Part shown: piece by piece, positions 32,551 through 40,630 of the stretch
Layout of the letters: every line of letters starts with the position of its first letter
Position numbering within the stretch: position 1 is the stretch's first letter
Assembly (NCBI GenBank): GCA_017512285.1
Contig: JAFWGU010000024.1
Span: forward strand, 1-64,000
Source: Erysipelotrichaceae bacterium
GTDB taxonomy: Bacteria; Bacillota_I; Bacilli_A; Erysipelotrichales; Erysipelotrichaceae
Reading direction: 5' to 3'
Length of the DNA: 64,000 nucleotides
Program-made: the position numbers and the translations under genes
The notes under the pieces: model-generated
What the model was told of the DNA's origin: nothing
The model's database searches: none
Seen by the model: only the letters and a program-made list of their open reading frames with translations

Positions 32551-33030
32551 TTACTGTGCAGCCAGCTTCTTACAGAATTCGACGAATTCAAGGACTCTTC
32601 CGCCCGTCTCAAAGCTGAATTCCTGAACCTCGCCGCCATCCTTCTTCCAGTAGAGATACAGCCATGGACCGGGATCACCGCTTTCCAGATGCTCTTCCCT
32701 CTTCTTAACCTTTCCGTTATTGAGCAGTTCAAAGAATTCCTTCCACTGTTCTTCGGTGAGTTCAACCTTGCCGGATACGGTTATGTCATCTTCCGTCAAC
32801 GGCCAGTGATCACCTTTTCTGGCCTCATGGTAGAACATGCAGGTGCCATCCTCAACATAGAAGCGGTATCTCTGATAGTCCGGGGGATTTGTTGATGATG
32901 AATACGTGTAGTAAAACTCCGTTATGTCATCGATCTTTATGTCCCTGCCGACGGTCTTTTCCCCGCTGCAGCCGGAAACCGGAACGATCATAAGCAGGGA
33001 TAAGAGTGCTTTCATTATCTTTTTCATCAT
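32551..33030 (-). CDS. Predicted lipoprotein, function unknown
   Basis: This is a protein of about 159 residues with a lipoprotein signal: a basic start, a hydrophobic core and PVSGC at about residue 20. The mature part has strands and an acidic helix (TEEQWKEFFELLNNGKV) and resembles small DUF-type surface lipoproteins, but no named family is clear. AGAGG lies 5 bases before the ATG at 33030; a second ATG directly follows and could serve. It is a single gene with its own terminator. Confidence 0.78.
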   Translation of the reverse strand: MMKKIMKALLSLLMIVPVSGCSGEKTVGRDIKIDDITEFYYTYSSSTNPPDYQRYRFYVEDGTCMFYHEARKGDHWPLTEDDITVSGKVELTEEQWKEFFELLNNGKVKKREEHLESGDPGPWLYLYWKKDGGEVQEFSFETGGRVLEFVEFCKKLAAQ

Positions 33031-33076
33031 GTTCACCTCTGCAACTTCAGTTTACCACGTTGTTTTTCCCCGTCAA

Positions 33077-33102
33077 CAAATAACAGGGAGTTACCTCCCT
33101 GT
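33077..33102 (-). terminator. Terminator of the GntR/ABC/GNAT operon
   Basis: On the minus strand ACAGGGAG, loop GTAA, CTCCCTGT, followed by TATTTG. The T tract is short. Confidence 0.6.
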
Positions 33103-33104
33103 TT

Positions 33105-33551
33105 TCATTTGTGAACGTACATTCTGGTCAGATGATCAGAATCCTCTTCCTTAGCCATGCAGTGAAACTGCCAGCCGTATCTTTCATAGAAACCGGTGTG
33201 TTCAGTCGCCAGATAGACCGGAGAAATCCCCTTTTCCCTGAGATCCTCCACCGCCATGTTCAGCAGTTTTCCGGCAATGCCTTTTTTGCGGCATTTTTCT
33301 TCAACATATACCGCACATATGTTTGGCGCAAGATCCTTTCTTTCATGAAAGTCGTTTTCTATTGCTCCCAGACCTCCGACAATGTTACCGTCCTCAAGGC
33401 ACAGATACCATCCCAGTTCAGTTCTGCCTTCAAGATAGTCTTCCATGCACTGCAGATAGGCCTGCGTCGGCACATGCCATTTTTCATGGAACCATTCAGC
33501 AGCCTGCTGTTTTATTTCCGGAACCTGTCTCAGCGTAACATATTTAATCAT
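33105..33551 (-). CDS. GNAT-family N-acetyltransferase
   Basis: This is a 148-residue acetyl-CoA-dependent acetyltransferase. The cofactor-binding motif is clear as VEEKCRKKGIAGKLLN (RxxGxA/G with preceding VxxxxR). The later GFYERYGW block is the usual motif B end, and GGLGAIEND lies in the central strand. The substrate cannot be told. It starts two bases downstream of the ABC permease stop and is the last gene of the GntR-controlled operon, which is slightly unusual for an ABC-2 unit. Confidence 0.88.
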   Translation of the reverse strand: MIKYVTLRQVPEIKQQAAEWFHEKWHVPTQAYLQCMEDYLEGRTELGWYLCLEDGNIVGGLGAIENDFHERKDLAPNICAVYVEEKCRKKGIAGKLLNMAVEDLREKGISPVYLATEHTGFYERYGWQFHCMAKEEDSDHLTRMYVHK

Positions 33552-33552
33552 T

Positions 33553-34218
33553 CTAGAATTCCTTCTTCTCCATCATTCTTACCGTAAGGACATACATGAC
33601 ATAGATTATTGCCAGTAATACTGCAGTAATGATCACCAGTAACAGCGCCGGATTTCTGACGGCAAGGTCAATGACTGCCCTTACCAGACCTGTTGCTTCT
33701 GAAATCGAGTGTGAATTGAAGTAATTCTTAAACATCAGCAGGATCACGGCAATGACGCCATATCCTCCGAAGATAACCATCCTGCTTTTCTCAATGCCGA
33801 ACTTCAGCTGGAAATAAACCAGTACGGCACAGACCATGGACATGCCAAGGAATGATCCGATAACACCTGAGATCATGCCATCCATTTCAACCGGCTTGCC
33901 GGTTAAAAATGACGTAATGAACATGATGATCAGTCCCACAACCGTTCCTGCAAGTTCCATGCCGAAGCAGAACGCATATTTCTCCGTTACGTAGGTCTTA
34001 CAGTCTATTGGCAGTGAGAAAAGAAACGGATATCCATTGTCGAATTCATCATAGCTTATCGTTCCCATGGCCGTTATCATCATTAACATTGACACATAGG
34101 TAACTATGAAACTGCCATCAAATGAAAAACCTAAAGCCACGCTTACAACCAGAAAGATCAGCAATGTCTGTTTGCGCTGCAGTGTCAGCCGCATGTCCTT
34201 GACTAATAATCCCTTCAT
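33553..34218 (-). CDS. ABC-2 type transporter permease
   Basis: This 221-residue protein has about six membrane helices (near 18-35, 40-58, 80-105, 118-138, 148-166 and 185-210) and the start MKGLLVKDMRL, common to ABC-2 permeases that pair with CcmA-like ATPases. The pattern GTISYDEFDNGYPFLFSLPI is typical of the family found next to YtrA-type GntR regulators. GGGAGG lies 6 bases before the ATG. It lies 5 bases behind the ATPase gene, so the two form one transporter. Confidence 0.88.
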   Translation of the reverse strand: MKGLLVKDMRLTLQRKQTLLIFLVVSVALGFSFDGSFIVTYVSMLMMITAMGTISYDEFDNGYPFLFSLPIDCKTYVTEKYAFCFGMELAGTVVGLIIMFITSFLTGKPVEMDGMISGVIGSFLGMSMVCAVLVYFQLKFGIEKSRMVIFGGYGVIAVILLMFKNYFNSHSISEATGLVRAVIDLAVRNPALLLVIITAVLLAIIYVMYVLTVRMMEKKEF

Positions 34219-34223
34219 CTTTC

Positions 34224-35066
34224 CTACCTCCCCGTCAGCATCAGAATGAGATCATCGATGCTGCCGTTTTCCACGACTATTTCCGGATAGTTTTCCATGT
34301 AGAACTGTTTCTGATCAGTCAGACAGCGGTAACCGTAGTTTTCCTTCTTTTCCTTCAGGACATAGCTTCTGTCCATCTTTCCGTAAGTCTCTTCATCAAC
34401 CTTGAGAATGGCGTAGCTGGAAAGGATCCTGTCGGTATCCTCGTGCAGTATGATCTTTCCCTCATGGATAAGATAGATGTCATCACAGAGGTTTTCCAGA
34501 TCTGAGGAGATGTGTGAGGAGATCAGTATTGAACAGTCCTCGTTTTCCTTCAGATATTCCCTCAGAATATCCAGAATGTCATTTCTGGCCTCGACGTCCA
34601 GACCGCTGGTCGGTTCATCCATTATCAGCAGCTTCGCCCTGTGGCTGATGGCGCTTAATACCCTTACTTTGGCCTTCATGCCTGTTGAAAACTCTCTGAT
34701 AACCTTGCCTAACGGCACGTCAAATCTGATGCACAGATGACGGAAATATTCCTCGTCAAAGTCATCATACATGTTCTTCAGAATGGCAATCACGTCATTA
34801 ACGGTCAGATAACCGCTGAAGCCGGACTCTGCCAGGGCTACTCCGATGTTTTGCTTATCACTTGCCTTCATGTCGGCAGTGTTCTTTCCCATTACGACTA
34901 CCTTACCTGAATCAGGCTTGATCAGTCCCAGTATGGACTTGATGGTCGTGCTCTTGCCGGCACCGTTTTTGCCGACCAGACCGCAGACCTGACCGTCAGG
35001 TATCTCAAGGGAAACATTTAGTTCAAAATCCCGGTATCTCTTTACCAGATTTTCAATCGTAATCAT
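34224..35066 (-). CDS. ABC transporter ATP-binding protein
   Basis: This is a 280-residue ATPase with Walker A GLVGKNGAGKSTTIKS near residue 33, a signature-like EFSTGMKAKVRV near 125, Walker B LLIMDEPTSGLD near 145 and switch ISSHISSDL. The signature reads STGMK rather than SGGQ, as is normal in the YtrB/CcmA branch. It works with the adjoining ABC-2 permease in export, probably of an antimicrobial or envelope-active compound given the GntR neighbour. It overlaps the regulator gene by four bases. Confidence 0.92.
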   Translation of the reverse strand: MITIENLVKRYRDFELNVSLEIPDGQVCGLVGKNGAGKSTTIKSILGLIKPDSGKVVVMGKNTADMKASDKQNIGVALAESGFSGYLTVNDVIAILKNMYDDFDEEYFRHLCIRFDVPLGKVIREFSTGMKAKVRVLSAISHRAKLLIMDEPTSGLDVEARNDILDILREYLKENEDCSILISSHISSDLENLCDDIYLIHEGKIILHEDTDRILSSYAILKVDEETYGKMDRSYVLKEKKENYGYRCLTDQKQFYMENYPEIVVENGSIDDLILMLTGR

Positions 35067-35440
35067 AACAATTCCTCCATTAAGATGCCGATGATCTCCC
35101 TGATTTCATCCTTGCTTAATCCGGCAGAGATGCCCTGCTGGATGGCGTTGGCGAGATCATCCTCCACTGCCTTTCTTCTGGCTTCATAGGCCAGCTGCAG
35201 GTCAGCAGCGTTGACAAACGTTCCCTTGCCATGAACCGTGGTGACAAAGCCTTCAGCCTCAAGCATGTCATAGGCCTTCTTTACCGTCAGGGCACTTATT
35301 TTCAGTTCAGCAGCTAAGGCTCTTACTGACGGCAGGATCTGCCCTTCCGGCAAATTGCCGGCAATGATCTCATTTTTGATCTGAGATATCACCTGTTCAT
35401 AGATTGGAACCATTGAGTTGTTGTTTATAATGATGCGCAT
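35063..35440 (-). CDS. YtrA-type GntR-family regulator
   Basis: This is a regulator of about 125 residues. The winged helix-turn-helix covers residues about 8-75, with VPIYEQVISQIKNEIIAGNL, LPSVRALAAELKISALTVKK and the wing TTVHGKGTFV. The C-terminus is a short helical dimerisation tail with no ligand-binding domain, as in YtrA. The ATG at 35440 has GAGG upstream and gives the normal family start (MRIIINNNSMVPIYEQ). Its promoter is filled with ACTGT/ACAGT half-sites, so it likely represses itself and the ABC genes. Confidence 0.92.
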   Translation of the reverse strand: MRIIINNNSMVPIYEQVISQIKNEIIAGNLPEGQILPSVRALAAELKISALTVKKAYDMLEAEGFVTTVHGKGTFVNAADLQLAYEARRKAVEDDLANAIQQGISAGLSKDEIREIIGILMEELL

Positions 35441-35457
35441 ATTTATCAGCCTCATAA

Positions 35458-35500
35458 ACAGTGTATAACAGTATATAACTGTTGTCAACTGTTATACAGT
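35458..35500 (-). promoter_or_regulatory. Promoter and multi-site operator of the GntR/ABC operon
   Basis: On the minus strand TTGACA (35483-35488), exactly 17 bases and TACACT (35460-35465) form a promoter. Overlying it are five ACAGT/ACTGT half-sites, starting at 35458, 35468, 35478, 35488 and 35496. The first four are exactly 10 bases apart, about one helical turn, and they switch orientation in the middle (35468-35482 reads ACAGT, five bases, ACTGT). Confidence 0.75.
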
Positions 35501-35506
35501 GTTTAT

Positions 35507-35535
35507 TTGAATATTTTGCGGAAATGTCTTACAAT
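35507..35535 (+). promoter_or_regulatory. Promoter of tRNA-Pro
   Basis: TTGAAT (35507-35512), a 17-base spacer and TACAAT (35530-35535) end nine bases before the tRNA. It is divergent from the GntR promoter. Confidence 0.65.
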
Positions 35536-35544
35536 GGTCATGAC

Positions 35545-35621
35545 CGGAATATAGCGCAGCTTGGTAGCGCGCTTGAATGGGGTTCAAGAGGTCTCGGGTT
35601 CAAATCCCGATATTCCGACCA
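35545..35621 (+). tRNA. tRNA-Pro, anticodon GGG
   Basis: The acceptor arms CGGAATA (35545-35551) and TATTCCG (35611-35617) pair. The anticodon arm CTTGA / loop ATGGGGT / TCAAG gives anticodon GGG. The T-arm has CGGGTTCAAATCCCG. The CCA end is encoded. Confidence 0.95.
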
Positions 35622-35628
35622 TGAAGAC

Positions 35629-35657
35629 AAACGGCACAGATAACTGTGCCGTTTTTT
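35629..35657 (+). terminator. Terminator after tRNA-Pro
   Basis: ACGGCACAG (35631-35639), loop ATAA and CTGTGCCGT (35644-35652), followed by T. Confidence 0.85.
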
Positions 35658-35661
35658 CATC

Positions 35662-35685
35662 AAAAAGGAACTGTTCCCAGTTCCT
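35662..35685 (-). terminator. Terminator of the GH13 operon
   Basis: On the minus strand AGGAACTG, loop GGAA, CAGTTCCT, then TTTTG. It lies back to back with the tRNA terminator. Confidence 0.8.
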
Positions 35686-35690
35686 GTATA

Positions 35691-36008
35691 TTAACTGAAC
35701 ATTCCCCCGTTGTACTTCCTCTGCGTTTTGACAAGCATTATCATGGAGATTACGAAACCGCCAGCCAGAATCCCCAGCGGCACCAGAAGCACGTCCGTAA
35801 GCAGGTCACCAAGTGCGCTCAAGGCCATCGTCGCACACAGCATGAACAGACCTCTGGCAATTTCCCTGCCATAGGCTGCTCGGTCAGCTTCACTGACATT
35901 ATTCTGATGATACTGCATTATGTATTTTGTATTGCCCCTGTTTATGGCATTGGCATAGATGCCGATGATCAGGGCAACTGTTCCTGTTATGATCGCGTAT
36001 AATTTCAT
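35691..36008 (-). CDS. Small membrane protein, function unknown
   Basis: This 105-residue protein has three predicted helices: residues 3-22, about 48-70 and 75-95. No motif is recognised. It starts ten bases after the kinase-like gene's stop, ends at the operon terminator and belongs to the unit that begins with the GH13 glucosidase. Hydrophobic pattern and operon position support a real gene. Confidence 0.7.
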   Translation of the reverse strand: MKLYAIITGTVALIIGIYANAINRGNTKYIMQYHQNNVSEADRAAYGREIARGLFMLCATMALSALGDLLTDVLLVPLGILAGGFVISMIMLVKTQRKYNGGMFS

Positions 36009-36018
36009 TTTTATTCTC

Positions 36019-36522
36019 CTAAGTTAACCAGTATCTGCTACCCCAGTTTTCAAAGTTCCATTCTTCCATATATTCGTTGCATTCGTAGTCTATGTACCAG
36101 ATCTTACCGTCACTGACGACGAAATTGGTTGGATAATAATCAATGTTCAGACCGTTTTTCCTGGCCAGTTCCGCCATTTCCCTGATCTGCGGCAGATATT
36201 TATCAACCGAATCTCCTCTTTCAAGGATCTCTGAGACCGTTTCACCTTCAATGTACTGTTTGACGATGATCTCCTCATCGCGGTCAACATCCACCATTTC
36301 AGGCATCGGGATGCCGATCTTTCTGAGCCTTTCGTAATCCCGGCATTCCGCTTCGATCTTGTCGCCAAAGGCGTAATAGTCACACGGTTCATGATGTATC
36401 TTCTTTACGACAAAGTACATGCCATCACATTCAGCCAGATAGGAGTATCCACCCTTGCCGTGGCCAAGCAGCCTGATGATCACGTATGACCTGTCATTAA
36501 CGGTTACTGTATCATTCATCAC
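36019..36522 (-). CDS. Small protein-kinase-like / phosphotransferase-fold protein
   Basis: This 167-residue protein has hallmarks of the protein-kinase or aminoglycoside-phosphotransferase fold in a compact form. These are a glycine-rich loop LGHGKGGYSYLAE near residue 20, a lysine in YFVVKKI near 40, a catalytic-loop-like NIDYYPTNFVV near 128 (Asp and Asn in place) and a metal-binding IDYECNEY near 145. It is far shorter than ordinary kinases, with a reduced C-lobe. The target is unknown. It overlaps the preceding membrane protein gene by four bases (ATGA), so they are translated together. Confidence 0.78.
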   Translation of the reverse strand: MMNDTVTVNDRSYVIIRLLGHGKGGYSYLAECDGMYFVVKKIHHEPCDYYAFGDKIEAECRDYERLRKIGIPMPEMVDVDRDEEIIVKQYIEGETVSEILERGDSVDKYLPQIREMAELARKNGLNIDYYPTNFVVSDGKIWYIDYECNEYMEEWNFENWGSRYWLT

Positions 36523-36986
36523 TTATCCGTACTGATTCCGTTTCTCTTAAGCACGAACTTAAGAATGATTGGAGAAAGAATGAAGCTCAGCACAAAGGCA
36601 ACCGGCAAGCAGATAAGCTCAGCCTTCATGAGCATCGGTCCCAGTGTTATCCTGGCCCCATGTGCCACTGCCGTCCTGTAGGCAATGTAGACCATCAGGA
36701 AGGTCATTATCGGCGAATAGATCAGACTGGTGATCAGGGCATCCAGCAGTTTGGCTCTGAAGCCTTCATGATCAAGTCCCAGTTTTCTGATCGTAACCTC
36801 AACGATGCTGCGGACCGGAATAGCCAGTCCCAGGATCAGCGCCAGCAGAAAACTGATGACAAAGTTAAGAAGAAAGTCTATGAGTGTGAAGTGGCCGGAA
36901 GTGATGAGACCTACTGCAGTGAGAACAAAACTCATGCACAGCCCCATGAAGACGCTCATCTCCTGCCCGACTTTTTTCATGTTCAT
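36519..36986 (-). CDS. Four-helix membrane protein (DUF2798-like)
   Basis: This is a protein of about 155 residues with four hydrophobic helices, near residues 10-28, 33-55, 85-108 and 120-145. The layout (helix, loop, helix with FLLNFVISFLLALILGLAIP, repeated) resembles DUF2798-type proteins, which are built of two similar halves. The ATG at 36986 lies 7 bases after the glucosidase stop, with AGGTG about 12 bases upstream; an ATG two codons later is possible. The function is unknown. It is part of the glucosidase operon. Confidence 0.7.
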   Translation of the reverse strand: MNMKKVGQEMSVFMGLCMSFVLTAVGLITSGHFTLIDFLLNFVISFLLALILGLAIPVRSIVEVTIRKLGLDHEGFRAKLLDALITSLIYSPIMTFLMVYIAYRTAVAHGARITLGPMLMKAELICLPVAFVLSFILSPIILKFVLKRNGISTDK

Positions 36987-36993
36987 CTGATCG

Positions 36994-38682
36994 TTACACC
37001 TGCTTTTCTTCAAATATCAGAGCCTGATAAGGCTTCAGAACTACCCCGGATCCCTTCCATTCTAGACCAGGATAGTTATCCAGCAGTATGTCAGCGTCCC
37101 TTACCCATACAGGGAGTTCATATTTTACGGTGGACTTGCTGAAATTGCCGACTACAAACAGTCTTCTGCGGTTGTACTGACGGCTGTAGGCGATGACCTT
37201 CCTGTTGGCATGGTCATATTCAACCGTCTCGCCATATATGGCTGCCTCATCAGTCCTCTTGATCTTCAGCAGCTGCTGGTAGTACCTGTATATTGATTTT
37301 TCACTGCTCAGATCAGCATCGACGTTTATCTCCTTATGATTCGGATTCACCTTCTGCCAGGTTTCATGGCCTTCATTGAAACCGCCGTTTACACTGTCAT
37401 CCCAGGCGATTGGTACTCTGTTATGATCTCTGGCCCCGTACTTGATGAAACTGAAGGCCAGCTTCTTAGGCATGCCGTAACCGGTCATCAGGTCATAAAC
37501 GAAATGGCTTACCGGATCCTTGAGTTCATCCATGCTGTCAAACTGACAGTTGGTTAGACCTACTTCCTGACCCATGTAGATGAACGGAATACCAAAGCCC
37601 ATGTAGGTCACCGTTGCAAGCAGTGTAGCCGCTTCATAGCGGTAGTGTCTGGTATCGATTGAGAAACGGCTCACGCTTCTTGGCGTGTCATGATTTTCCA
37701 GTACCAGGGTATTCCAGCCGCAGCCATAAGTGGAGGACTGAGGTTCAAACAGTCCCTTCTTGAACTGCAGCAGATCAAACGGCTTCCAGAAGAACTTCTT
37801 GCCGTCAATGTTATCGGCATCGAGGTGATTGAAGTCAAAGATGGTATCCAGTTCCTTATTGCTCTTCCTGACGTAAGCCAGAGCGGCTTCTCTGGATGGG
37901 TGGTATGATTCCCCGACCGTATAGCTGTCATAATGGGAAAGAGCCTTTTCATTGAGTTCCTTCAGAAACTCGTGCATGCGCGGTCCGTCAATGAAGAATC
38001 TGCCGCCTCTCTGGAAGGCCTTCCTGTCAAAGTCATCAGCGAACGGATAGACCTTGGATATCATGTTGAAGACGTCAAAACGGAAGCCATCAACGCCCTT
38101 ATCCATCCAGTAATTCAGTATTTCCACGAATTCCCTTCTTACTTCCGGATTCTCCCAGTTGAGGTCAGCCTGTTCCTTACAGAACAGGTGCAGATAGAAC
38201 TCGTCAGTTTCCCCTATCCTCTCCCAGGCGGTGCCGGTGAATGAAGAGATCCAGTTTGTCGGCGGTAAAAGCTTGTCCTTTTCCCATCTGCCCTTGCGGA
38301 TGATGTAATAGTCCCTGTATGGGGATTCCGGGTTGGCAATGGCTTCTTTGAACCATGGATGTTCAGTGGATGAGTGATTCATTACCATGTCCATGATGAA
38401 CTTGAGATCTCTCTTATGGCATTCATCAACAAGACGCTCAAAGTCCTGCATCGTGCCGAACTTCTCATCTATGACCTTATAGTCAGCGATGTCATAGCCA
38501 TAGTCATAGTCGGGAGATTTGTAAAGCGGTGAAAACCAGATCGCCGTCACTCCCAGATCCTTAATGTAGTCAAGCTTGGATATGATGCCTTCAATGTCTC
38601 CCCAGCCGTCATTATTGCTGTCACGGAAGCTGAAAGGATAGACCTGATAGACCACGGCGTTCTTAAACCATTCTGTCTTCAT
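36994..38682 (-). CDS. GH13 alpha-glucosidase (oligo-1,6-glucosidase type)
   Basis: This is a 562-residue cytosolic glycoside hydrolase that releases glucose from short alpha-glucosides such as isomaltose or trehalose phosphate relatives. GH13 motifs are DMVMNHSS (region I), GFRFDVFN with the nucleophile Asp near 200 (region II), YTVGESY with the acid Glu near 255 (region III) and ENHDTPR (region IV). The N-terminus VVYQVYPFSFRDSNNDGWGD carries the calcium-loop-like pattern of the GH13_31 group. The length is normal. There is no signal peptide. It is first in a four-gene unit ending at 35662-35685. Confidence 0.92.
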   Translation of the reverse strand: MKTEWFKNAVVYQVYPFSFRDSNNDGWGDIEGIISKLDYIKDLGVTAIWFSPLYKSPDYDYGYDIADYKVIDEKFGTMQDFERLVDECHKRDLKFIMDMVMNHSSTEHPWFKEAIANPESPYRDYYIIRKGRWEKDKLLPPTNWISSFTGTAWERIGETDEFYLHLFCKEQADLNWENPEVRREFVEILNYWMDKGVDGFRFDVFNMISKVYPFADDFDRKAFQRGGRFFIDGPRMHEFLKELNEKALSHYDSYTVGESYHPSREAALAYVRKSNKELDTIFDFNHLDADNIDGKKFFWKPFDLLQFKKGLFEPQSSTYGCGWNTLVLENHDTPRSVSRFSIDTRHYRYEAATLLATVTYMGFGIPFIYMGQEVGLTNCQFDSMDELKDPVSHFVYDLMTGYGMPKKLAFSFIKYGARDHNRVPIAWDDSVNGGFNEGHETWQKVNPNHKEINVDADLSSEKSIYRYYQQLLKIKRTDEAAIYGETVEYDHANRKVIAYSRQYNRRRLFVVGNFSKSTVKYELPVWVRDADILLDNYPGLEWKGSGVVLKPYQALIFEEKQV

Positions 38683-38731
38683 ATAACTTACCTCAGATTA
38701 TTTATATATGTATTTCCTTATCCATTATAAC

Positions 38732-38772
38732 AAAAAAACAGACAGGAACATCTGTTTTCAGACATCCCTGTC
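38732..38772 (-). terminator. Terminator of the lipase gene
   Basis: On the minus strand GACAGG...TCTG, loop AAAA, CAGA...CCTGTC (14-base stem with two mismatches), then TG and T7. Confidence 0.8.
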
Positions 38773-38799
38773 AATTTTCATGTTAACTGTAAGAACTTA

Positions 38800-39570
38800 T
38801 TACCAGTCAATGATCGGTGACTGATAGAACTTTCTGGTGTCGAGATCAAGGATCAGTCTTGCTCCACCGTACTTTGTTCCCGTTGCGTCGTAGCTGCCCC
38901 AGACATCCTCACGCTTGTAGCTTTCCTTGTGAGCGGTGATCGGCTTCAGATAATAGCCGCCGTTTTCACGGTTCAGACCAAACAGCGCTCTGATCGGTGT
39001 GACAAACAGATTGCCTGACAGTAACGGCACGATGTCGGATACGTCACCAAGACGTTTTACCGTTCCTTCACGGAAGCCGGCTGCCAGTAACGGTGAACCG
39101 AATGTTACGGTGTTGAGAACGTTGTACTTAGCCTTGATCGTTGCGTCGGCTGCTACCTGCTGAGCTATCATGCCGCCTAATGAGTGTCCGGCCAGTACCA
39201 GATTGGCTCCCTTTGGGATGTTCTGCAGAATGACATTGACGACATTATAGTAATATGCATTCCCCAGATTGAATCCGGCAAACAGGTCGGTCAGAGCTTC
39301 CGTTGACTGATTGAATACCCATTCGGTTCCTGACAGGGTAACCAGATAGATCTCCTTGCTGGAGAAGGTCTTCTTCAGTGTACCTTTGGTGATGGTGATC
39401 GGTCCCTTTGTGCCCTGGTTATAACCGTCGCTAACGTAGTTGGCAAGCTGAGCAGCGTTGGTAAAGGTTGCGGTGTTACCTGCTGCGTGAACTTCTGCCG
39501 TTGCTGCGAAGGACGAGAAAACCAACAGGACTGACAACAGAACTGTAAAAAGTCTTACTCTCTTCTTCAT
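38800..39570 (-). CDS. Secreted class 3-type lipase
   Basis: This protein of about 256 residues has a Sec signal peptide (MKKRVRLF..., cleavage probably after AEVHAA) and a lipase fold. The nucleophile elbow is LVLAGHSLGGMIAQQ near residue 130 and a catalytic aspartate is likely in GDVSDIVPLLSG. The upstream VTLSGTEWVFNQS looks like the oxyanion or lid region. The ATG at 39570 fits the signal peptide. GGAG is 15 bases upstream, and an ATG at 39588 is the alternative. Exported triglyceride or phospholipid hydrolysis is likely; the exact substrate is unknown. It is a single gene. Confidence 0.87.
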   Translation of the reverse strand: MKKRVRLFTVLLSVLLVFSSFAATAEVHAAGNTATFTNAAQLANYVSDGYNQGTKGPITITKGTLKKTFSSKEIYLVTLSGTEWVFNQSTEALTDLFAGFNLGNAYYYNVVNVILQNIPKGANLVLAGHSLGGMIAQQVAADATIKAKYNVLNTVTFGSPLLAAGFREGTVKRLGDVSDIVPLLSGNLFVTPIRALFGLNRENGGYYLKPITAHKESYKREDVWGSYDATGTKYGGARLILDLDTRKFYQSPIIDW

Positions 39571-39715
39571 TATTATACTATTCTCCATGCCCCTGGCCTT
39601 TTCAGAGGCTATCTTCAATTAGATTATAACACGGCTGTAAGCTGCTGACTTAACAACCTGCCGCATTTTCCGAACATTATCTCAGGCAACCGGGGAAAAA
39701 ACCGCAGGACTTATG

Positions 39716-39724
39716 TGCTAGAAT
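39716..39724 (+). promoter_or_regulatory. Extended -10 promoter element upstream of the PHP gene
   Basis: TGC followed by TAGAAT (39719-39724) lies 26 bases before the start codon at 39750. No clear -35 is seen, as is usual for extended -10 promoters. Confidence 0.4.
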
Positions 39725-39749
39725 TATGGTTGAAGGCAGGAAACGGATA

Positions 39750-40613
39750 ATGCGAACAGATTACCACATTCATTCTGAATTCTCTGATGACTCCAAAGAA
39801 CTAATGGAAACGCAGATTGAAAGAGCGATCGAACTCGGACTGGACGAGATCTGTTTTACTGACCATGTTGACTACGGTATCAAGAAGGACTGGGATGAAG
39901 GCAATATTGAGTGGATCGTCACCAATGAAAAGGGTTTTGATCCAAACAGCAGAAATCCTCTGGCCAACGTCAACTATCCCGAATACTTCAGCAAGCTATC
40001 CAGAATGCAGGAAACCTACAAGGGAAAGATACGCATTAAGAAAGGTCTTGAGTTCGGCATTCAGTCATCTACTGTCAGTAAGTTTGAAAGCCTGTTTGAA
40101 AGATATGAAAATGAACTGGACTTTGTCCTTCTGTCCATGCATCAGGTAGACAACCTGACCTTATGGGATCAGAGCTATCAGAGCGGCAAAAGCCAGCAGG
40201 AATACAATGAAGGATATTACAATGAGATTCTCAAGGTTATCAGAACCTTTAAGAACTACAGCGTTCTGGCTCATCTTGACTTAATTGCCAGATACGACGA
40301 TAACGGCGTTTATCCTTTTGAAAAAGTACGGGACATCATAACGGAAATACTTAAGACAGCCATAGCCGACGGCAAGGGAATCGAGATCAATACTTCCTCA
40401 TGGCATTATGAATTAAATGACACCCAGCCATCCAGGAAAATCCTGAAACTGTATAAAGAACTTGGCGGCAGGATCATAGCCATAGGTTCAGATGCCCACT
40501 ACGATCGCTATCTGGGCGATCACATCGATGAAGCCATGAAGATACTTAAGGAGATCGGCTTTGAGGAATTCTGCACCTTTGAAAGAATGAAGCCGGTATT
40601 CCACAGACTATAA
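39750..40613 (+). CDS. PHP-domain phosphoesterase (histidinol-phosphatase-like)
   Basis: This 287-residue metal-dependent phosphoesterase has a PHP fold. Metal-binding motifs in order are DYHIHSEFSDDS at residue 4, CFTDHVDY near 40, an LEFGIQ glutamate near 100, LSMHQVD near 130, SVLAHLDLIARY near 173 and AIGSDAHYD near 245. This spacing and length fit histidinol phosphatase HisJ/HisK, but no histidine-biosynthesis gene is near, so the substrate is uncertain. AGG lies about 10 bases before the ATG at 39750; the upstream ATG at 39726 lacks a site. The nitroreductase gene follows after 17 bases. Confidence 0.85.
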   Translation: MRTDYHIHSEFSDDSKELMETQIERAIELGLDEICFTDHVDYGIKKDWDEGNIEWIVTNEKGFDPNSRNPLANVNYPEYFSKLSRMQETYKGKIRIKKGLEFGIQSSTVSKFESLFERYENELDFVLLSMHQVDNLTLWDQSYQSGKSQQEYNEGYYNEILKVIRTFKNYSVLAHLDLIARYDDNGVYPFEKVRDIITEILKTAIADGKGIEINTSSWHYELNDTQPSRKILKLYKELGGRIIAIGSDAHYDRYLGDHIDEAMKILKEIGFEEFCTFERMKPVFHRL

Positions 40614-40630
40614 ACGGGAGAGAGAATAAG

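Noticed and set aside
36660-37142. 160-residue open frame on the plus strand
   Set aside because: Composition rich in Gln/His/Asp and antisense to the membrane protein and glucosidase genes; no start signal.
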